Shown: positions 15,297 through 23,735, counted from the first letter of the stretch. The stretch is DNA of 57,069 bases from Streptomyces aurantiogriseus (GCF_014649375.1 NZ_BMSX01000041.1:1-57069); one strand, 5' to 3'. Translations and numbers: made by a program. Notes: generated by a model from the sequence alone, not told the origin.

Positions 15297-16631
15297 GTGG
15301 AAGACGAGACCTTCGAGCGCGTACCCCCGCAAGACCTCATGGCGGAACAGTGCGTCCTCGGCGGCATGCTCCTCTCCAAGCGGGCCATCGCCGAAGTCCT
15401 CGAAGTCACCGACCCCGAAGACTTCTACCGCCCCCAGCACGAGACGATCTTCCGCGCCATCGTCGACCTCTACGGCCGCAACGAACCCGCCGACCCCATC
15501 ACCGTCTCCAACCACCTCCGCGAACTCGGCCTCCTCGACAAAATCGGCGGCGCCGCCTACCTCAGCACCTGCGTCCAGACCGTCCCCACCGCCGCCAACG
15601 CCGAGTACTACGCCGAAATCGTCCGCGACACCGCCATCCGCCGCCGCATCGTCGAAGCCGGCACCCGCATCACCGCCATCGGCTACGACGGCGAAGGCGA
15701 AGCCCACACCACCATCGACCGCGCCCAAGCCGAACTCGCCGCCGTCATCAAAGCCCGCGAAGAAGCCGACTCCGCCCTCCTCGGTGAAGACCTCCCCGAA
15801 GTCGTAGCCGAACTGGAGAAACTCCAGACCGAAGGCCGCGCCATCGGCATCTCCACCGGCTTCAAGGATCTCGACTACCTCACCCACGGCCTCCACCCCG
15901 GCCAGATGATCATCATCGCGGGGCGGCCCGGACTCGGAAAATCCACCCTCGGCATCGACTTCCTCCGCGCCGCCTGCCTCCGCGACAAGATCCCCGCCGC
16001 GTTCTTCAGCCTGGAAATGTCCCGCCGCGAAGTCCAGCACCGCATCATCTCCGCCGAAGCCATGATCGGCCTCCACAAGATCCGCGGCGGCACCATGACC
16101 GACCGCGACTGGGCCGAGTTCGCCAACCGCATGCAGACGCTCACCACCGCCCCCCTCACCATCGACGCCACCCCCAACCGCACCGTCACCCAGATCAAAG
16201 GCCGCTGCCGCCAGATCAAACAGAAGACCGGCCTGGGCCTCGTCGTCGTCGACTACCTCCAACTCCTCGACACCCCCGGCAAAAAGCGCCCCGAAAACCG
16301 GCAGGTCGAAGTCTCAGAGATGAGCCGCTCCATCAAGCTCATGGCCAAAGAACTCGACGTCCCCGTCGTCGTCCTCTGCCAACTCAACCGCGGCCCCGAA
16401 CAACGCCAGGACAAACGGCCCCAGCTCGCCGACCTCCGCGAATCCGGATCCCTCGAACAAGACGCCGACCTCGTCATCCTCGTCCACCGCGACGACGCCT
16501 ACACGCCCGACTCCCCGCGCGCCGGCGAGACCGACCTCATCGTCGCCAAACACCGCGCCGGACCCCTCTCCACGATCACCGTCGCCGCGCAACTCCACTA
16601 CAGCCGCTTCCGCGACATGGACGAGACATGA
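15297..16631 (+). CDS. dnaB: Replicative DNA helicase (DnaB family)
   Basis: 444 residues from GTG 15297. The N-terminal DnaB domain (AEQCVLGGMLLSKRAIAEV, DFYRPQHETIFRAI) is followed by the RecA-like motor: Walker A AGRPGLGKST, AFFSLEMSRRE, Walker B LVVVDYLQLL, then VVVLCQLNRG and LRESGSLEQDAD. Full length for the family. Unwinds DNA at the phage fork; paired with the upstream initiator. A phage DnaB without phage polymerase or primase implies use of the host replisome. Confidence 0.96.
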   Translation: MEDETFERVPPQDLMAEQCVLGGMLLSKRAIAEVLEVTDPEDFYRPQHETIFRAIVDLYGRNEPADPITVSNHLRELGLLDKIGGAAYLSTCVQTVPTAANAEYYAEIVRDTAIRRRIVEAGTRITAIGYDGEGEAHTTIDRAQAELAAVIKAREEADSALLGEDLPEVVAELEKLQTEGRAIGISTGFKDLDYLTHGLHPGQMIIIAGRPGLGKSTLGIDFLRAACLRDKIPAAFFSLEMSRREVQHRIISAEAMIGLHKIRGGTMTDRDWAEFANRMQTLTTAPLTIDATPNRTVTQIKGRCRQIKQKTGLGLVVVDYLQLLDTPGKKRPENRQVEVSEMSRSIKLMAKELDVPVVVLCQLNRGPEQRQDKRPQLADLRESGSLEQDADLVILVHRDDAYTPDSPRAGETDLIVAKHRAGPLSTITVAAQLHYSRFRDMDET

Positions 16632-16846
16632 GCGGCTTCCAAGCAGACGACCTTGCCGCGGTACGTGAAGAGGGCTCCCTCGTCGCCCTGTTCACCCAGC
16701 TCGCCGGTAAGACCCTGCCGCAGCAACCGACCGCCGACGAGCCGACGGACGAGAAACCGCCGTACCACATCCCCCGCCCCGGCGCCTGGCCCTGCGGCAC
16801 CGCGGCATCGGGCCCCACCCCACCACCCTGCGGGAGCTGTCCATGA
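16628..16846 (+). CDS. Small hypothetical protein
   Basis: 72 residues, ATGA overlap with dnaB. The N-terminus is helical (FQADDLAAVREEGSLVALFTQL); the rest is Pro-rich with two late cysteines. Function unknown. Confidence 0.6.
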   Translation: MSGFQADDLAAVREEGSLVALFTQLAGKTLPQQPTADEPTDEKPPYHIPRPGAWPCGTAASGPTPPPCGSCP

Positions 16847-16998
16847 CCGACACCTGCCCCAACTGCCTCACCCGCGGCATCAAACCCCGCGCCGAACGCC
16901 GCGACCCCCACCAAACCCGCAGCGCCTACCGCTGCCCCCACTGCGGCCACGCCTGGATCACCAGCCGCATACCCGACGCCTACCGACCCACCGCCTGA
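16843..16998 (+). CDS. 51-residue zinc-ribbon protein
   Basis: Starts at an ATGA overlap. CPNCLTRGIKPRAERRD near the N-terminus and YRCPHCGHAWITS later form a two-knuckle CxxC...CxxC ribbon, like small nucleic-acid-binding or transcription-factor-type ribbons. Role unknown. Confidence 0.65.
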   Translation: MTDTCPNCLTRGIKPRAERRDPHQTRSAYRCPHCGHAWITSRIPDAYRPTA

Positions 16999-17010
16999 AG
17001 GGACCAGCCC

Positions 17011-17202
17011 GTGACCCCCCTCGAACGACTCCTCCAAGAAGCCATCCCCACCCGCCCCGACCCAGCCCCACCCCAACCCCACACCTACCAGCAGTACTGG
17101 ACCCCCCAAGAACAAGACACCCACTGGCGCCAACTCGCCGAAGCCCTCGGCACAACCAACATCCCGCGACCCACCCCACCCGGCCACCGGGCCGCCGCCT
17201 GA
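17011..17202 (+). CDS. Small Pro-rich hypothetical protein
   Basis: 63 residues from GTG 17011. N-terminal helix (TPLERLLQEAIPTR), then Pro/Gln-rich sequence with aromatic residues (TYQQYWTPQEQDTHW). Supported by gene packing (12 bp after the previous stop); function unknown. Confidence 0.5.
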   Translation: MTPLERLLQEAIPTRPDPAPPQPHTYQQYWTPQEQDTHWRQLAEALGTTNIPRPTPPGHRAAA

Positions 17203-17280
17203 CCTGTGATCACTACACGCGCAACCCGCCCCGCGCCACGCACGCCATCACCACTACCAGCAGCAAAAAGGAGAACACTC

Positions 17281-17592
17281 ATGACACCCCAGACCGGCAC
17301 CTACCGCATCGAGTTCGGCCCCGCCTGGCCCGTCCCTCCGATCACCGTCGACTTCACCGACCGCACCCAGGCCGACCGCATGGTCACCGCCCACGCCATG
17401 CCGTACCTGCGGACCAAGCTGGAGGAGCTCGGGCGGCCCGAGTTCGCCGACTGCTTCTTCCACACCGACCGGGACCTGACCGTCGGCCAGTTCATGTGGC
17501 TCGACCTGGCGGGCGGGCGCGGCGCCCGCTTCTGCCCGGCCCGCCTCACCCCCGCTCCCGTTGGTGGCGAGGACACCAGGAGCAGCCGATGA
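17281..17592 (+). CDS. Hypothetical phage protein
   Basis: 103 residues; ATG 17281 preceded by AAAAAGGAG. Beta-rich N-terminus (TYRIEFGPAWPVPPITVDF) with FHTDRDLTVGQFMWLDL in the second half. It overlaps the methyltransferase gene by 4 bp and may be translated with it. Function unknown. Confidence 0.65.
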   Translation: MTPQTGTYRIEFGPAWPVPPITVDFTDRTQADRMVTAHAMPYLRTKLEELGRPEFADCFFHTDRDLTVGQFMWLDLAGGRGARFCPARLTPAPVGGEDTRSSR

Positions 17593-18278
17593 CCGGGCGC
17601 ACGCCGAACGGGCTGACCGTCCTCGACCTGTGCTCCGGCGCTGGCGGCCTCTCCTGGGGCTACTGGCTCGCCGGCTTCGACGTCGTCGGCGTCGACATCC
17701 ACCCGATGCCGAACTACCCCTTCGAGTTCCACCAGGCCGACGCCCTGGAGTACCTCGCCGCGATAACCAACTCCGGGGAGGTCGAGCGGTACGCGTTCGT
17801 TCACGCCTCCTGGCCCTGCCAGAACAAGGCCCGGGTCACCGCCTGGCGCGGCAGCCGGGAGAACCACCCCGACCTCATCACCCCGGGCCGCGAGTTGCAG
17901 CGTGCGTGCGGGCGTCCGTGGGTCATCGAGAACGTTCCCGAGGCCGCGTGGGACGGGACGCTGCGCCCGGACTACATCCTGTGCGGCTCCCAGTTCGGCC
18001 TGAAGGTGCGGCGCCACCGGGTGTTCGAGACGTCGTGGGGCGGCGGCGGGGACCTGCTCCCGCCGTGCTGGCATCCCAAGGGGCGCCACAAGCTCATGGC
18101 GTTCGAGCACAAGGACGAGCGCGCCTACGCCGACGCGATGGGCTGCACGTGGATGAACAAGACCGAGGCCCGCCAAGCCGTACCGCCCGCTTACTCGGAG
18201 TGGATCGGCCGGCAGTTCCTCACCCACCAGCTCGGCCTGGACCCCGACGCGACGCCCGCTGTCCTGCCCGCCCCGTGA
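17589..18278 (+). CDS. DNA cytosine-5 methyltransferase (short form)
   Basis: 229 residues. C5-MTase motifs appear in order: motif I DLCSGAGGLSWGYWLAGF, a GVDIHP acidic turn, motif IV SWPCQ with the catalytic Cys, motif VI ENVPE, motif VIII RRHRVFE, and the C-terminal AVPPAYSEWIGRQF (motif IX/X). The space between motif VIII and the C-terminus is short, so the target-recognition domain is minimal, as in other small phage enzymes. No matching restriction nuclease gene is adjacent, so self-protection from host restriction is the likely role. Confidence 0.88.
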   Translation: MTGRTPNGLTVLDLCSGAGGLSWGYWLAGFDVVGVDIHPMPNYPFEFHQADALEYLAAITNSGEVERYAFVHASWPCQNKARVTAWRGSRENHPDLITPGRELQRACGRPWVIENVPEAAWDGTLRPDYILCGSQFGLKVRRHRVFETSWGGGGDLLPPCWHPKGRHKLMAFEHKDERAYADAMGCTWMNKTEARQAVPPAYSEWIGRQFLTHQLGLDPDATPAVLPAP

Positions 18279-18288
18279 CCACGCGCAC

Positions 18289-18321
18289 GGCCGGCCGCGC
18301 GGGTATCGCGGTCGGCCGGCC
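18289..18321. terminator. GC-rich hairpin after the methyltransferase gene
   Basis: 9-bp stem GGCCGGCCG/CGGCCGGCC with a 15-nt loop, ending 35 bp before the next gene. Confidence 0.55.
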
Positions 18322-18356
18322 CCCGCATCGTCTCACCTCGACCTGAACGGATCACC

Positions 18357-19730
18357 ATGACCACGACCTGCCGCACCTGCGTCACGCCCATCAACTACAT
18401 CGACTGCCCGACCGGCGGATGGTGGGCGCACGAGCAGCACCCCGCCGACGAGCACGACGCCGTCCCCGCCGCCTGGGTCGACGGCGACCCGCTGATGGAG
18501 GCCATCGCCGAGACGGTGTGGGAGCACTGCGCTGGCGAGGGGACGAGCCTGATCGTGGACGACCCGCGGAACATCGCGGCCACGGCTGCCGCGGTCGCTC
18601 GCCGTCTCGCCGCCGCCTCGCCTGTCCCGCCGCCCGCAGACCGGGCCGCCCTCCGCGACCGCATCGCCGACACCGTCACGCCGTTCCTCATGAACTTCTC
18701 CGACGAGGCGACCGCCAAGGTCAACGCCGGAGAGGTCGCCACCGCGGTGCTGGCCGTCCTGCCCGAGCCCACCAACCAGGCCGACGAGATCGAGCGCATG
18801 CGCGAGCGGCGCATGGCCAGCCTCCGCCGCGCCGACGAGATCAACAACGAGCTGATGGAGGAAGTGCAGCGCTACGCCGCCGGTACGGAACGGCCCGTGC
18901 TCTGGTCGGTCTACAACGAGATGCACAAGCGGGCCCTGACCGCCGAGGCGCGCGCAGCCGCGATGGAACGCGCCATGGAGTCAACCGCCGCTGATGCTCT
19001 CAAGCACCGTGGTTGCCACCGGGACCTGATGGCGCAGTGCCTTCGAGCTGAACGGGCCGAGGCCGAGGTGAAGGAACTGCGCCGGATGGCCGCCGAGGAA
19101 CAGCCCGCCTCCACCGCGCCCCTCGCGTCCGGCCTACCGCTCGTCAAGGGCAACTGCCCCGCCTGCCGTCACGCAAGTCTCTTTCTCGGCACGGGCGGCT
19201 ACCCCACATGCGCCAACCACGAGTGCCCCGAGCCCGACGCGGCGACCACCGTGCTGGAGCAGTACGCGAACGAGGCGCACCCGCCCACCCACACCTGGAA
19301 GGTCGAATCCCCGCGCCGCGACACGTGGGCCAGCTGGGGCGCCACCTACGACGACCGCGACTGGGCGGCCGAGAGGTACGAGGAAGCGGTCCGCCACTAC
19401 CCGGCCCGCCCGTATCGGCTGGTGCGCGCCACCACCACGTACACCGTGGAGGCCGCGCACCAGCCGGACACCGAGCCGCAGGACGCCCCACCGGTAGAGC
19501 CACACCCGACGGAGGCGGATCTGCGCCACGCCCTGGCGGTCTTTGACGCCTTCCACGGACGCACCCCCGCGCGGCCCGCCGTCGGGGAGCAGCCCGAGAC
19601 GCAGGAGGCGTTCATCCCGCCCGCGCACTACCGCCGCAACGACGGCGTCGACTGCTGCGTCCACGCCATCCCCGTCGGCCCGGACTCCTGCAAGGCCTGC
19701 CGCGAACTCGCCGACGACGACCGCCCGTGA
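18357..19730 (+). CDS. Large hypothetical early protein with Cys clusters
   Basis: 457 residues. N-terminal CRTCVTPINYIDCP motif followed by GGWWAHEQHPADEH; central helical region (IERMRERRMASLRRADEINNE, coiled-coil-like); CPACRH...CANHEC in the middle; CCVHAI...CKACRE at the C-terminus. Three separate metal-type clusters suggest a composite protein. The type is common in Streptomyces phages; function unknown. Confidence 0.7.
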   Translation: MTTTCRTCVTPINYIDCPTGGWWAHEQHPADEHDAVPAAWVDGDPLMEAIAETVWEHCAGEGTSLIVDDPRNIAATAAAVARRLAAASPVPPPADRAALRDRIADTVTPFLMNFSDEATAKVNAGEVATAVLAVLPEPTNQADEIERMRERRMASLRRADEINNELMEEVQRYAAGTERPVLWSVYNEMHKRALTAEARAAAMERAMESTAADALKHRGCHRDLMAQCLRAERAEAEVKELRRMAAEEQPASTAPLASGLPLVKGNCPACRHASLFLGTGGYPTCANHECPEPDAATTVLEQYANEAHPPTHTWKVESPRRDTWASWGATYDDRDWAAERYEEAVRHYPARPYRLVRATTTYTVEAAHQPDTEPQDAPPVEPHPTEADLRHALAVFDAFHGRTPARPAVGEQPETQEAFIPPAHYRRNDGVDCCVHAIPVGPDSCKACRELADDDRP

Positions 19731-19942
19731 CCTCCCTGCCCGCGTGGCTGCCGTCCGCGGTCCTGGTCTCCCTCGCCGCCGCGATCGTGTGCGCGGTGGG
19801 GGCGGCCGGGTCGGCATGGCTCGACTGGGTCAGCCCTCCGCATGCCCGAGAAACGCCACAGACGGCCGCTGGAGCGCCTGAGAGGCCCTCGCGCGGCTCT
19901 CGCGACGCCGAACCCGCCCCCAAGTCCTCACAGAGGCGCTGA
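19727..19942 (+). CDS. Small single-pass membrane protein
   Basis: 71 residues from GTG 19727, overlapping the upstream stop. One hydrophobic helix (WLPSAVLVSLAAAIVCAVGAAG), then a polar, Pro/Ser/Arg-rich tail. Function unknown. Confidence 0.55.
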   Translation: MTSLPAWLPSAVLVSLAAAIVCAVGAAGSAWLDWVSPPHARETPQTAAGAPERPSRGSRDAEPAPKSSQRR

Positions 19943-20031
19943 GCGTCTCGCAACTGCCCCCCGCCCCTCCCGCACCCCACCCAGACGCCCAACGCCCGCC
20001 ACACGCCCACACAGACCCGAAGGAGAGCCCA

Positions 20032-20289
20032 ATGACCCTCGCCGAACTCCGCGCCCAACTCGACGCCCTCAACCTCCCCGACGACACCCCCGTCATCCTC
20101 GCCACCGACGCCGAAGGCAACGGCTACAGCCCCCTCCGCGCCGTCGACGACGCCCTCTACGAGGCGTACAGCGCCTTCAACGGCGAGTGGTACGCCACCG
20201 ACCAGATGCGCGCCCAGAACCCCGAGAACGGTTGGGATGAGGCGCCCGCCAACACGGTGTCCGCCGTCTTCCTCTGGCCCACCAACTAG
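20032..20289 (+). CDS. Conserved small phage protein
   Basis: 85 residues; ATG 20032 with GAAGGAG upstream. MTLAELRAQLDALNLPDDTPVI and VSAVFLWPTN match the pattern of a small acidic protein frequent in Streptomyces phages and plasmids. Function unknown. Confidence 0.65.
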   Translation: MTLAELRAQLDALNLPDDTPVILATDAEGNGYSPLRAVDDALYEAYSAFNGEWYATDQMRAQNPENGWDEAPANTVSAVFLWPTN

Positions 20290-20303
20290 CCCCCGCCCGT
20301 CAC

Positions 20304-20325
20304 GCCGCCCCCTCACCGGGGCGGC
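20304..20325. terminator. Short GC-rich hairpin
   Basis: 8-bp stem GCCGCCCC/GGGGCGGC with a 6-nt loop, 15 bp after the preceding stop. Confidence 0.55.
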
Positions 20326-20347
20326 ACCCACACCAAGGACCACGACC

Positions 20348-20581
20348 GTGACCAACGTCCACGCCATCCTCGTCGGGCTCCTCTCCGTCGCCCACACGCC
20401 CGAACAGGCAGAACACGCAGCCCGCGAAGTCCTCAACCAGCACGCCCACCAACTCGCCGAGCAGATCCGACAGGACGCACAGGCCCGGCATGACCGCGAC
20501 TTCAGCGACAACCGCATCTTCCGCCTGACGGGCGCTCAAGCCGCCGCCGACCTCATCGACCCGGAGGCGCACCGTGGCTGA
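20348..20581 (+). CDS. Small helical hypothetical protein
   Basis: 77 residues from GTG 20348, chosen because AAGGA precedes it and the longer frame runs through the hairpin. Helical (EQAEHAAREVLNQHAHQLAEQ). Overlaps the next gene by 8 bp. Function unknown. Confidence 0.6.
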   Translation: MTNVHAILVGLLSVAHTPEQAEHAAREVLNQHAHQLAEQIRQDAQARHDRDFSDNRIFRLTGAQAAADLIDPEAHRG

Positions 20582-20762
20582 GCACTGGGCGATCACCGAC
20601 CCCGCCGACTGCGACCCCGCCTGGACCGACTGGCAGCCCTCCGACCGCACCCCCACCCCGTTCGACCTCCGCCAAGCCGAAATCGCCGACCTCCGAGACC
20701 AGCGCGCCGGCCTCGTCGACCTGTACCGAGCCGCCACCATCCACGCACCGGAGTACCTGTGA
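20574..20762 (+). CDS. Small hypothetical protein
   Basis: 62 residues from GTG 20574. Acidic, Trp/Pro-containing N-terminus and a helical end (RQAEIADLRDQRAGLVDLYR). In the overlapping chain; function unknown. Confidence 0.55.
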   Translation: MAEHWAITDPADCDPAWTDWQPSDRTPTPFDLRQAEIADLRDQRAGLVDLYRAATIHAPEYL

Positions 20763-20842
20763 GCGCCACCACCGCCTTCACCGTCATCGTCTGGGGCGGC
20801 GCAGCCCTCGCCGCAGCCATCGTCCTGTGGAGGAGCCGATGA
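20759..20842 (+). CDS. 27-residue membrane peptide
   Basis: GTG at 20759 overlaps the previous stop and the TGA overlaps the next ATG, so the gene fits exactly into the coupled chain. The peptide is one hydrophobic helix (FTVIVWGGAALAAAIVLW) ending in RSR. Its existence is inferred from packing only. Confidence 0.5.
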   Translation: MSATTAFTVIVWGGAALAAAIVLWRSR

Positions 20843-21135
20843 CCCGCACCCGCACCTACGCCCACGGCTGCACCACAGCCACGATCGGGCTGCTCCTCGC
20901 GGCCGGCTACTCCGCGACGTTCAACCCGTGGCTGATTCTCCCGGGGGGCGCCGGCGCCGCCGCCACCGCGTGCCTTGCCGCGCAGCTGTACACCGCCGAC
21001 CGCCGCGAACGCGCCATCGCCGATCGGCTGCAACGCCTCCGCAACGCCGAACCGTTGAGACCCACCGACCTCGACCGCCGGGAACGGCAGGCCCTCGCCC
21101 TCATAGCCCACCACCTCCGACAGGACACGGCATGA
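20839..21135 (+). CDS. Small membrane protein
   Basis: 98 residues from the ATG at 20839 (ATGA overlap, GGAG just upstream). Two hydrophobic stretches (GCTTATIGLLLAAGY and WLILPGGAGAAATACLAAQLY) followed by a basic helical tail (DRRERAIADRLQRLR). Function unknown. Confidence 0.6.
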   Translation: MTRTRTYAHGCTTATIGLLLAAGYSATFNPWLILPGGAGAAATACLAAQLYTADRRERAIADRLQRLRNAEPLRPTDLDRRERQALALIAHHLRQDTA

Positions 21136-21299
21136 CCGGCCAGCCGTGCGGCAAGCCGCACTACGACTACCCCGAGTCCGTGTGCACCGAGCCCGCAGGC
21201 CACTACCAGCGGGAGAGGGATCCGCATGCCGGGCCGCTCATCATCGACGGCCGCGAGTGCGGCGGTGTTGCTTGGGATGAACCGGAGCACCCGCGGTGA
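21132..21299 (+). CDS. Small Cys/His-containing protein
   Basis: 55 residues (MTGQPCGKPHYDYPESVCTEPAGHYQ). C...H...C...H spacing suggests a single zinc site, a pattern common in small Streptomyces proteins. Overlaps both neighbours. Confidence 0.55.
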   Translation: MTGQPCGKPHYDYPESVCTEPAGHYQRERDPHAGPLIIDGRECGGVAWDEPEHPR

Positions 21300-21469
21300 C
21301 CGGGCCGAGCAGCTCGCCCCGCGGCGAGCACACGCCGAAGCCGGGCGTCACGTGGGACACCGTCCTCGCCCGCACCGAGACCGTCATCCCAGACGACGCA
21401 CCCGACCCACAACCCAACCGGGCCACCCGACGCGCCCTCAAACGCGCAGCACGGAAGAAGCAGCGATGA
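21296..21469 (+). CDS. Small basic hypothetical protein
   Basis: 57 residues from GTG 21296. Polar N-terminus and a strongly basic tail (RATRRALKRAARKKQR) that could bind nucleic acid. Both ends overlap neighbouring genes by 4 bp. Function unknown. Confidence 0.55.
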   Translation: MTGPSSSPRGEHTPKPGVTWDTVLARTETVIPDDAPDPQPNRATRRALKRAARKKQR

Positions 21470-21996
21470 CCGACCAGACCCCCGCGCACGGCTGCACCAT
21501 CGACGGGCAGCCCGCGATGCCCATCCTCATCAGCGAGTACAACCAGCTCACCGCCGAACTCGCCGCGCTCCGTGCTGTGGCGCGCGGCTACTGCCCCGCC
21601 TGTGGACGCGGCGACGCCGCACCCACCGTCGCCGACTGGGAGCAGCAGCGGCAGCGCGCCGACGAAGCCGAGCAGAGACTCCGCCGCATCGACGCCGGCC
21701 ACCCGCGTGCGGACGCCATCCAAGCCGAAATCGGCGAGATGATCGCCCAAACACACGAACTCCGCGAGCAACTCCGCCTCGTCGACGCCATGCGGCAGCA
21801 AAACCTCGACGCCGCAGCCGCCGCCGTACAACGCGCCGAACGCGCGGAGGCCACCCTCGCCGAGGTCCTCGACAGTTTCGCCGGCGTCCGCGACGAAGCC
21901 GGCGCCCTCCTCCACCACGCCGCGCCCGTCATCTACCCCCGCCAGTTCGAGGAATGGCAGGCCGCGCTCAACCAGCCCAAGGAGCCCACCCCATGA
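21466..21996 (+). CDS. Coiled-coil protein with CxxC motif
   Basis: 176 residues. The central region is a long coiled coil (EQQRQRADEAEQRLRRI...ELREQLRLVDAMRQQNLDAA). A YCPACGRGD motif precedes it. Similar in style to the coiled-coil gene at 8949. Function unknown. Confidence 0.65.
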   Translation: MTDQTPAHGCTIDGQPAMPILISEYNQLTAELAALRAVARGYCPACGRGDAAPTVADWEQQRQRADEAEQRLRRIDAGHPRADAIQAEIGEMIAQTHELREQLRLVDAMRQQNLDAAAAAVQRAERAEATLAEVLDSFAGVRDEAGALLHHAAPVIYPRQFEEWQAALNQPKEPTP

Positions 21997-22310
21997 CCAC
22001 GTCCCAGATCATCGCGGTCGTCGCCTGTGCCGCCGCCCTCGTGGCCGTGCTCGGCGCTGTCCAGGCGTACCGCGCCCGTCGCTCGGTCGAGCGCACGCTC
22101 CCGATCCGTGACGGCGGCGGTGTGATCACCTTCCCCCGACGTATGTCAGATGCTGAGGTGGACGCGTTCAAGGCACGCTGGCAGGCGACGCACGGCAAGC
22201 CCGGCGCCGCGTGCTCCGCCTACCAGCCGCCCACCACGCCCGCCGACAGCGGCCTGTGCGCGCGCTGCGGCATGTACGACTACAAGCATCAGGAGGGGTC
22301 CGGTGCCTGA
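21993..22310 (+). CDS. Membrane-anchored small protein with zinc ribbon
   Basis: 105 residues: N-terminal helix IIAVVACAAALVAVLGAVQAY, polar middle (ITFPRRMSDAEVDAFKARW), C-terminal ACSAYQPP...LCARCGMYDYKH. Single-pass topology with a cytoplasmic Cys motif is likely. Overlaps both neighbours. Confidence 0.6.
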   Translation: MTTSQIIAVVACAAALVAVLGAVQAYRARRSVERTLPIRDGGGVITFPRRMSDAEVDAFKARWQATHGKPGAACSAYQPPTTPADSGLCARCGMYDYKHQEGSGA

Positions 22311-22986
22311 CCTGCACGGCTGGATCACCCAGCAAATCGACGAGATTGAGCAGCTCGCCAAGCTCATCGCCCCCGGCGGGTACGCCCCCGACGAATGGCG
22401 GACCGAGCCGTCCCGCAGCGGACGGTGGGCCCGGCTCGTCGCCTACTCCCGCCTGAACAACGAGCCGCCCGAGGCCGCCGCACCCGACAGTGACCAGCCC
22501 GTCGCGCTCGTTCAGACTGGCCGCAACGAGCACCTGCTGATCGCGATGCACGACCCGGCCGCCGTGCTGCGCCGCTGCGAAGCCGACCGGCGCATCCTCG
22601 CGCGCCACCGCCTCAACCCCGACGCCTACTGGGCCAACGCCGCCATGTGCGCCGGCTGCGGCACCTACGGCGAGTTCGACGACCCCGAAACCGACAACCT
22701 CAACGACTGTCCTGAACTCCTCGACCTCGCCCATGCGCACGGTCTCACCGACGAGATCCTCGCCACGTTGGACCGGCCGAAGGAAGGCGAACGCCCCGAA
22801 CCGACCGGGCAGTCCCTCGTACCGGACGCGCTGTATCAGGCGATGGCGGAGAACATGATCCGTCACTTCCTCGGCACGCGCACTGTCGAGCCGTCGCCGA
22901 GGGAGAAGGCGATCCGGATCCTGGAGCCCGAGCTGAAGAAGATCCCCGGCTACGTGCCCATCACCGAGGAGCCCGGCCCGGCTTGA
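22303..22986 (+). CDS. DUF6221-like hypothetical protein
   Basis: 227 residues from GTG 22303 with AGGAGGGG upstream. LHGWITQQIDEIEQLAKLI at the start and HLLIAMHDPAAVLRRCEADRRILARH in the middle fit the DUF6221 pattern seen in many Streptomyces genomes. A second, shorter member lies at 23723-24163 on the other strand. Function unknown. Confidence 0.65.
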   Translation: MPDLHGWITQQIDEIEQLAKLIAPGGYAPDEWRTEPSRSGRWARLVAYSRLNNEPPEAAAPDSDQPVALVQTGRNEHLLIAMHDPAAVLRRCEADRRILARHRLNPDAYWANAAMCAGCGTYGEFDDPETDNLNDCPELLDLAHAHGLTDEILATLDRPKEGERPEPTGQSLVPDALYQAMAENMIRHFLGTRTVEPSPREKAIRILEPELKKIPGYVPITEEPGPA

Positions 22987-23009
22987 CCGGGCTTCTACAG
23001 ACAGCACGC

Positions 23010-23041
23010 GGCCCGCCAGTCCACGGATGGACCGGCGGGCC
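23010..23041. terminator. Long GC-rich hairpin
   Basis: GGCCCGCC and GTCCA arms pair with TGGAC and GGCGGGCC around a 4-nt loop with one mismatch, 24 bp after the stop of the DUF6221-like gene. Confidence 0.65.
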
Positions 23042-23177
23042 GACGCCTCTGAGGGCGCCCCTCGCGGGACACCACCGACGGTACGCGCCACCCCGGCCAA
23101 CCGAAAGATGTCGGCCCCATTGACCTGAAACCACCACAGGCGCAGCCTGAACCCCCAACGCACCAGAAGGGGACCCC

Positions 23178-23351
23178 ATGGCCGACAGCGACGACTTCCG
23201 GATCATCTCCCGCGACCTCGAAGACGACCGCCGCGTCATCGTCGTCGTCAAGACCGGCGGCGACGGCCCCGAAGTGAGCGACGACGAGATCATCGACAAG
23301 ATGCTGGAACGGTCACGCGACCAGCAGCTGCACGCGGTCGACGACGAGTAG
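23178..23351 (+). CDS. Small acidic hypothetical protein
   Basis: 57 residues; ATG 23178 with AAGGGGA upstream. Very acidic (MADSDDFRIISRDLEDDRRVIVVVKTGG...EVSDDEIIDKMLE). Acidic peptides of this size can act as DNA mimics or inhibitors, but nothing here proves that. About 130 bp upstream is non-coding, holding only the 23010 hairpin and a TTGACC that could be a -35. Confidence 0.55.
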   Translation: MADSDDFRIISRDLEDDRRVIVVVKTGGDGPEVSDDEIIDKMLERSRDQQLHAVDDE

Positions 23352-23429
23352 CGCCGGCCCCGGTACTCTCGTCGTACCGGCTGCCGTTCCGTTACTGCTG
23401 CGGCCTCCGGGGCTTGTGGTGCACAGCAA

Positions 23430-23464
23430 AGCGCCCCCGCCGGTCCAGGTCCGGCGGGGGCGCT
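23430..23464. terminator. Strong hairpin between convergent operons
   Basis: 14-bp perfect stem (AGCGCCCCCGCCGG/CCGGCGGGGGCGCT) with a 7-nt loop, between the rightward gene ending at 23351 and the leftward gene ending at 23478; expected to work both ways. Confidence 0.75.
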
Positions 23465-23477
23465 GCTGTCTGCGTGT

Positions 23478-23735
23478 CTACTCGGCGGCCGTCTGCCGCG
23501 CGCGGTATGCGGCCTCCCCCTGGATGCGGTACTTGCTCGCCGCGGCCTGCGAAATCCCGATGTGTTCCGCGACCTCCCGTGTGGTGAGGCCCTGCTCGAC
23601 CGCGATGTACACGCGGATCTTGAACGCGACCTCTGCGGCTTGCGCAGCCTCGTGGGCCAGGCGCAGCTCCTCACCGACCATCTGCCGCACGTGCGGCGGC
23701 CACTCCATCCGCTTTCGGTACGTCACGGCCGCCAC
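23478..23735 (-). CDS. Small HTH protein
   Basis: 85 residues from GTG 23735. The C-terminal half is an HTH (QGLTTREVAEHIGISQAAASKYRIQGEAAY) resembling sigma-70 region 4 or transposase-type HTHs. The N-terminus is helical (VGEELRLAHEAAQAAEVAF). Its start overlaps the end of the upstream DUF6221 gene by 13 bp. Likely DNA-binding; last gene of the leftward operon. Confidence 0.7.
   Translation of the reverse strand: MAAVTYRKRMEWPPHVRQMVGEELRLAHEAAQAAEVAFKIRVYIAVEQGLTTREVAEHIGISQAAASKYRIQGEAAYRARQTAAE

Noticed and set aside
18191..18394. Small leftward gene at the end of the methyltransferase
   Set aside because: Crosses the hairpin at 18289-18321 and has no ribosome-binding sequence or family resemblance.
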